Shown one piece after another: positions 6,354 through 8,163 of a stretch of 8,163 bases of DNA (positions are counted from its first letter, which is position 1; every line of letters begins with the position of its first letter). Source of the DNA: Caulobacteraceae bacterium (GTDB lineage Bacteria; Pseudomonadota; Alphaproteobacteria; Caulobacterales; Caulobacteraceae); contig JANXWN010000191.1 of assembly GCA_025351125.1 (NCBI GenBank), positions 1 to 8,163 on the forward strand. Direction: 5' to 3'. Under the pieces are notes generated by a model. It saw nothing but the letters and a program-made list of their open reading frames with translations. It had not been told where the DNA came from and searched no databases. The translations under genes were made by a program, and so were the position numbers.

Positions 6354-7102
6354 CCGCGCGGGGCGTTTTCGCGCCGACGACCGCCATGGTTCTAGCGGCC
6401 GGCCTTGGCACCCGGATGCGTCCGCTGACGGACGATCGGCCGAAAGCGCTGGTAACACTCGCCGGAAAAACCCTCATTGACCATATGCTTGATCGCTTGG
6501 TCGAGGTTGGCGTGCGACGCGCCGTGGTCAATGTGCACGCCTTCGCCGATCGGTTGGAAGCTCACCTCGCGGGCCGCGACGACTTGGAGATCGTCATCTC
6601 CGACGAGCGCGCCGAACTACTGGAAACCGGAGGGGGGCTGAAAAAGGCGCTGGCTTTGCTGGGAGACGGCCCGATTTTGGTTTGCAATACCGATTCCGTA
6701 TGGACCGATGATCAAGCGATCGCCCGTCTAATCGCGGCCTGGGACCCGATTCGAATGGACGATTTGTTGATGACGATACCGCTTGAACAGACGCTCGGTT
6801 TCGATGGGCCGGGGGATTTCCACCGTGACGCGGCCGGCCGCTTGACCCACCGCGGCAACGCTGCAACCGCGCCCCTGGCTTACATGGGCCTGCATATGAT
6901 CAGTCCACAGACGATTGCTCATTGGCCGGCGGAGCGCCACGGCGTTTTTGGCCATTGGCTAACAATGGCGGAACGTGGGAGGTTGCAGGGCGTCGTGACG
7001 GCAGGCGAGTGGATGCATGTGGGCGATCCGTCGGCGCGGGACGCCGCGGAAATTAAACTGCGAGAACGGACGTCGCGCCCGCCCCGCCAAACTCCTGCAT
7101 GA
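6350..7102 (+). CDS. murU: MurNAc-1-phosphate uridylyltransferase MurU
   Basis: A 250-residue nucleotidyltransferase of the sugar-1-phosphate family. It should make UDP-MurNAc from MurNAc-1-phosphate and UTP, the step after AmgK, bypassing MurA/MurB and hence the fosfomycin target. The signature LAAGLGTRMRPLT (residues 15-27), then PKAL (31-34), forms the nucleotide-binding loop. ETGGGLKKAL (92-101) and CNTDSVW (112-118, metal-binding D115) are further family blocks. WMHVGDP (221-227) near the C-terminus carries the second conserved Asp (D226). The GTG at 6350 gives the GTGA overlap with amgK and a good ribosome binding site; the longer frame from 6260 adds 30 residues unlike the family. The stop overlaps the addB ATG as ATGA. 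Related family members such as GDP-mannose or glucose-1-phosphate transferases are less likely given the partner gene and the small size. Confidence 0.9.
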   Translation: MTARGVFAPTTAMVLAAGLGTRMRPLTDDRPKALVTLAGKTLIDHMLDRLVEVGVRRAVVNVHAFADRLEAHLAGRDDLEIVISDERAELLETGGGLKKALALLGDGPILVCNTDSVWTDDQAIARLIAAWDPIRMDDLLMTIPLEQTLGFDGPGDFHRDAAGRLTHRGNAATAPLAYMGLHMISPQTIAHWPAERHGVFGHWLTMAERGRLQGVVTAGEWMHVGDPSARDAAEIKLRERTSRPPRQTPA

Positions 7103-8163
7103 TGTCCTTTCTCGCGCAGACGACGCCGCGCTGGTTCACGATCCCGCCGCACCGACCGTTTCTTGAGGATTTGGCGCGCGGGCTATGGCGGGACCTGGCG
7201 CCGGGCGGCCCGGACGCCTTGGCGCAGGCGGTGATCTTGATCCCGACGCGGCGAGCGGCGCGCGGTTTGGCGGAGGCCTTTCTCGCGGTCTCTGGGGCGA
7301 AAGCGATGATTCTCCCGCAGCTACGCGCCTTAGGTGATCTGGAGGAGGGCGAACCGCCGTTCGAGGTCGGCGATTTGGCCCTTGATCTGCCGCCCGCGAT
7401 CAGCGCGGGACGCCGTCGGTTCGAATTGGCCGGATTGGTGGTGCAACATGGCGGCATTCTGGAGCGTCGCATCGATGCCACGGCGGCGCTGGAGATGGCC
7501 GATGCTTTGGCTGGTTTCCTGGACACCTGCCAGATCGAAGAGAGAACCGATCCCGCGGGCGTCGCCGGTTTGGTCGAGCACGAATTGGCGCGTCATTGGC
7601 AGATGACGGCGGATTTCCTCGGCATAGCGCTCTCGGCATGGCCGGCTCGCCTCCAGTCGCTCGGGATGATGGATATTGCCGCCCGCCGGGTCGCTTTGAT
7701 GCGTCGGTTAGCCACGCGGTGGCGCGATAATCCATCTTCGCAGGTGATTGTCGCTGCCGGATCGACCGGGTCGGCTCCCGCCGCTGCCGATCTTTTGGCC
7801 GCCATCGCCGCCTCGCCGCGCGGTTGTGTGGTTTTACCCGGGCTGGACTTGTCGCTGGCTCAGTCGGCATGGGAGCATGTCGGCGACCAGCATCCGCAGG
7901 GCGCCATGCGTCGCTTGATTGAAGGCGCTGGTCTGATGCGCGAGGATGTCAAGGATTGGGACCCGTTGATGGAGGCCACGGGACGCCCACGCCGCCGCGT
8001 TATCAACGAAGCCCTGCGCCCCCCCGAAGACACCGCTGACTGGTTGCAACAAATCGATGATTTGCGGCGTGAGCGGGAGACCCCGGACGCCGACCCCATA
8101 GCCGAGGGTCTCCTGGGTCTCACCGTGGCTACCGCGCGCAGCGAGGAAGAAGCCGCGACGATT
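7099..8163 (+). CDS. addB: Double-strand break repair protein AddB (alphaproteobacterial type), N-terminal part
   Basis: This frame is open from the ATG at 7099 to the right edge: 355 residues of a protein usually about 1000 long, so most of it is missing. AddB partners AddA in the helicase-nuclease that resects double-strand breaks up to a Chi-like site for RecA loading. It is recognised from FTIPPHRPFLEDLA near residues 13-26, ILIPTRRAARGLAEAFL (46-62), ILPQLRALGDL (71-81), and an internal IVAAGSTGSAPAAADLLAAI block followed by VVLPGLDL, all characteristic of the alphaproteobacterial AddB form. No Walker A motif is seen in the visible part. The C-terminal nuclease and Fe-S region would lie beyond the window, with addA expected next. 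The start forms ATGA with the murU stop. There is no clear ribosome binding site, so re-initiation after murU is likely; a second ATG at 7102 is the alternative start. Confidence 0.92.
   Translation, partial: MMSFLAQTTPRWFTIPPHRPFLEDLARGLWRDLAPGGPDALAQAVILIPTRRAARGLAEAFLAVSGAKAMILPQLRALGDLEEGEPPFEVGDLALDLPPAISAGRRRFELAGLVVQHGGILERRIDATAALEMADALAGFLDTCQIEERTDPAGVAGLVEHELARHWQMTADFLGIALSAWPARLQSLGMMDIAARRVALMRRLATRWRDNPSSQVIVAAGSTGSAPAAADLLAAIAASPRGCVVLPGLDLSLAQSAWEHVGDQHPQGAMRRLIEGAGLMREDVKDWDPLMEATGRPRRRVINEALRPPEDTADWLQQIDDLRRERETPDADPIAEGLLGLTVATARSEEEAATI

Noticed and set aside
7400..7870. 156-residue minus-strand open frame inside addB
   Set aside because: Its composition is that of an antisense shadow, and the plus-strand frame carries recognisable AddB blocks.

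Overview
The window reads as a chromosomal housekeeping segment from a GC-rich alphaproteobacterium, probably near the Rhodospirillales. The evidence is high GC, dense overlapping genes, the order tsaE - APH-type sugar kinase - nucleotidyltransferase - alphaproteobacterial-type AddB, and a dihydroorotase carrying the D-S-Q-V-H-F-R signature I associate with alphaproteobacterial PyrC. I see no mobile element, CRISPR array, tRNA or rRNA. No order or genus can be fixed from this window alone.

Layout. (1) Positions 1-1776, minus strand: a two-gene unit, ygfZ followed by a DUF2252 protein that runs off the left edge; the two share a 4-base ATGA stop/start. (2) Positions 1777-1838: a 62-base divergent gap that must hold promoters for both directions. 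(3) Positions 1839-4152, plus strand: a family 9 (heptosyltransferase-type) glycosyltransferase overlapping dihydroorotase by 8 bases, then a strong intrinsic terminator at 4211-4246. (4) Positions 4249-4650, minus strand: a small glycine-zipper lipoprotein. (5) Positions 4651-4804: a divergent gap with one AT-rich promoter-like patch and a nested set of inverted repeats. (6) Positions 4805-8163, plus strand: tsaE, amgK, murU and addB, every junction overlapping (11, 4 and 4 bases); addB runs off the right edge.

How the genes work together. AmgK and MurU are the two consecutive enzymes of the peptidoglycan-sugar salvage route that makes UDP-MurNAc without de novo synthesis. TsaE serves tRNA t6A synthesis and AddB serves double-strand break repair, so this operon joins unrelated housekeeping tasks. 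The glycosyltransferase (LPS core) and PyrC (pyrimidine synthesis) are likewise a mixed pair. YgfZ is a folate-binding Fe-S-related protein, and its translational coupling to DUF2252 is the least explained partnership here.

I did not find a convincing undescribed multi-gene system. The items most worth a second look are the YgfZ-DUF2252 coupling with kinase-like motifs in DUF2252, the glutamine replacing the first metal-ligand histidine of PyrC, and the nested inverted repeats upstream of tsaE. Start codons were moved from the longest reading frame for ygfZ, pyrC, the lipoprotein and murU, using ribosome binding sites, overlaps and family alignment from memory. No database search was possible.
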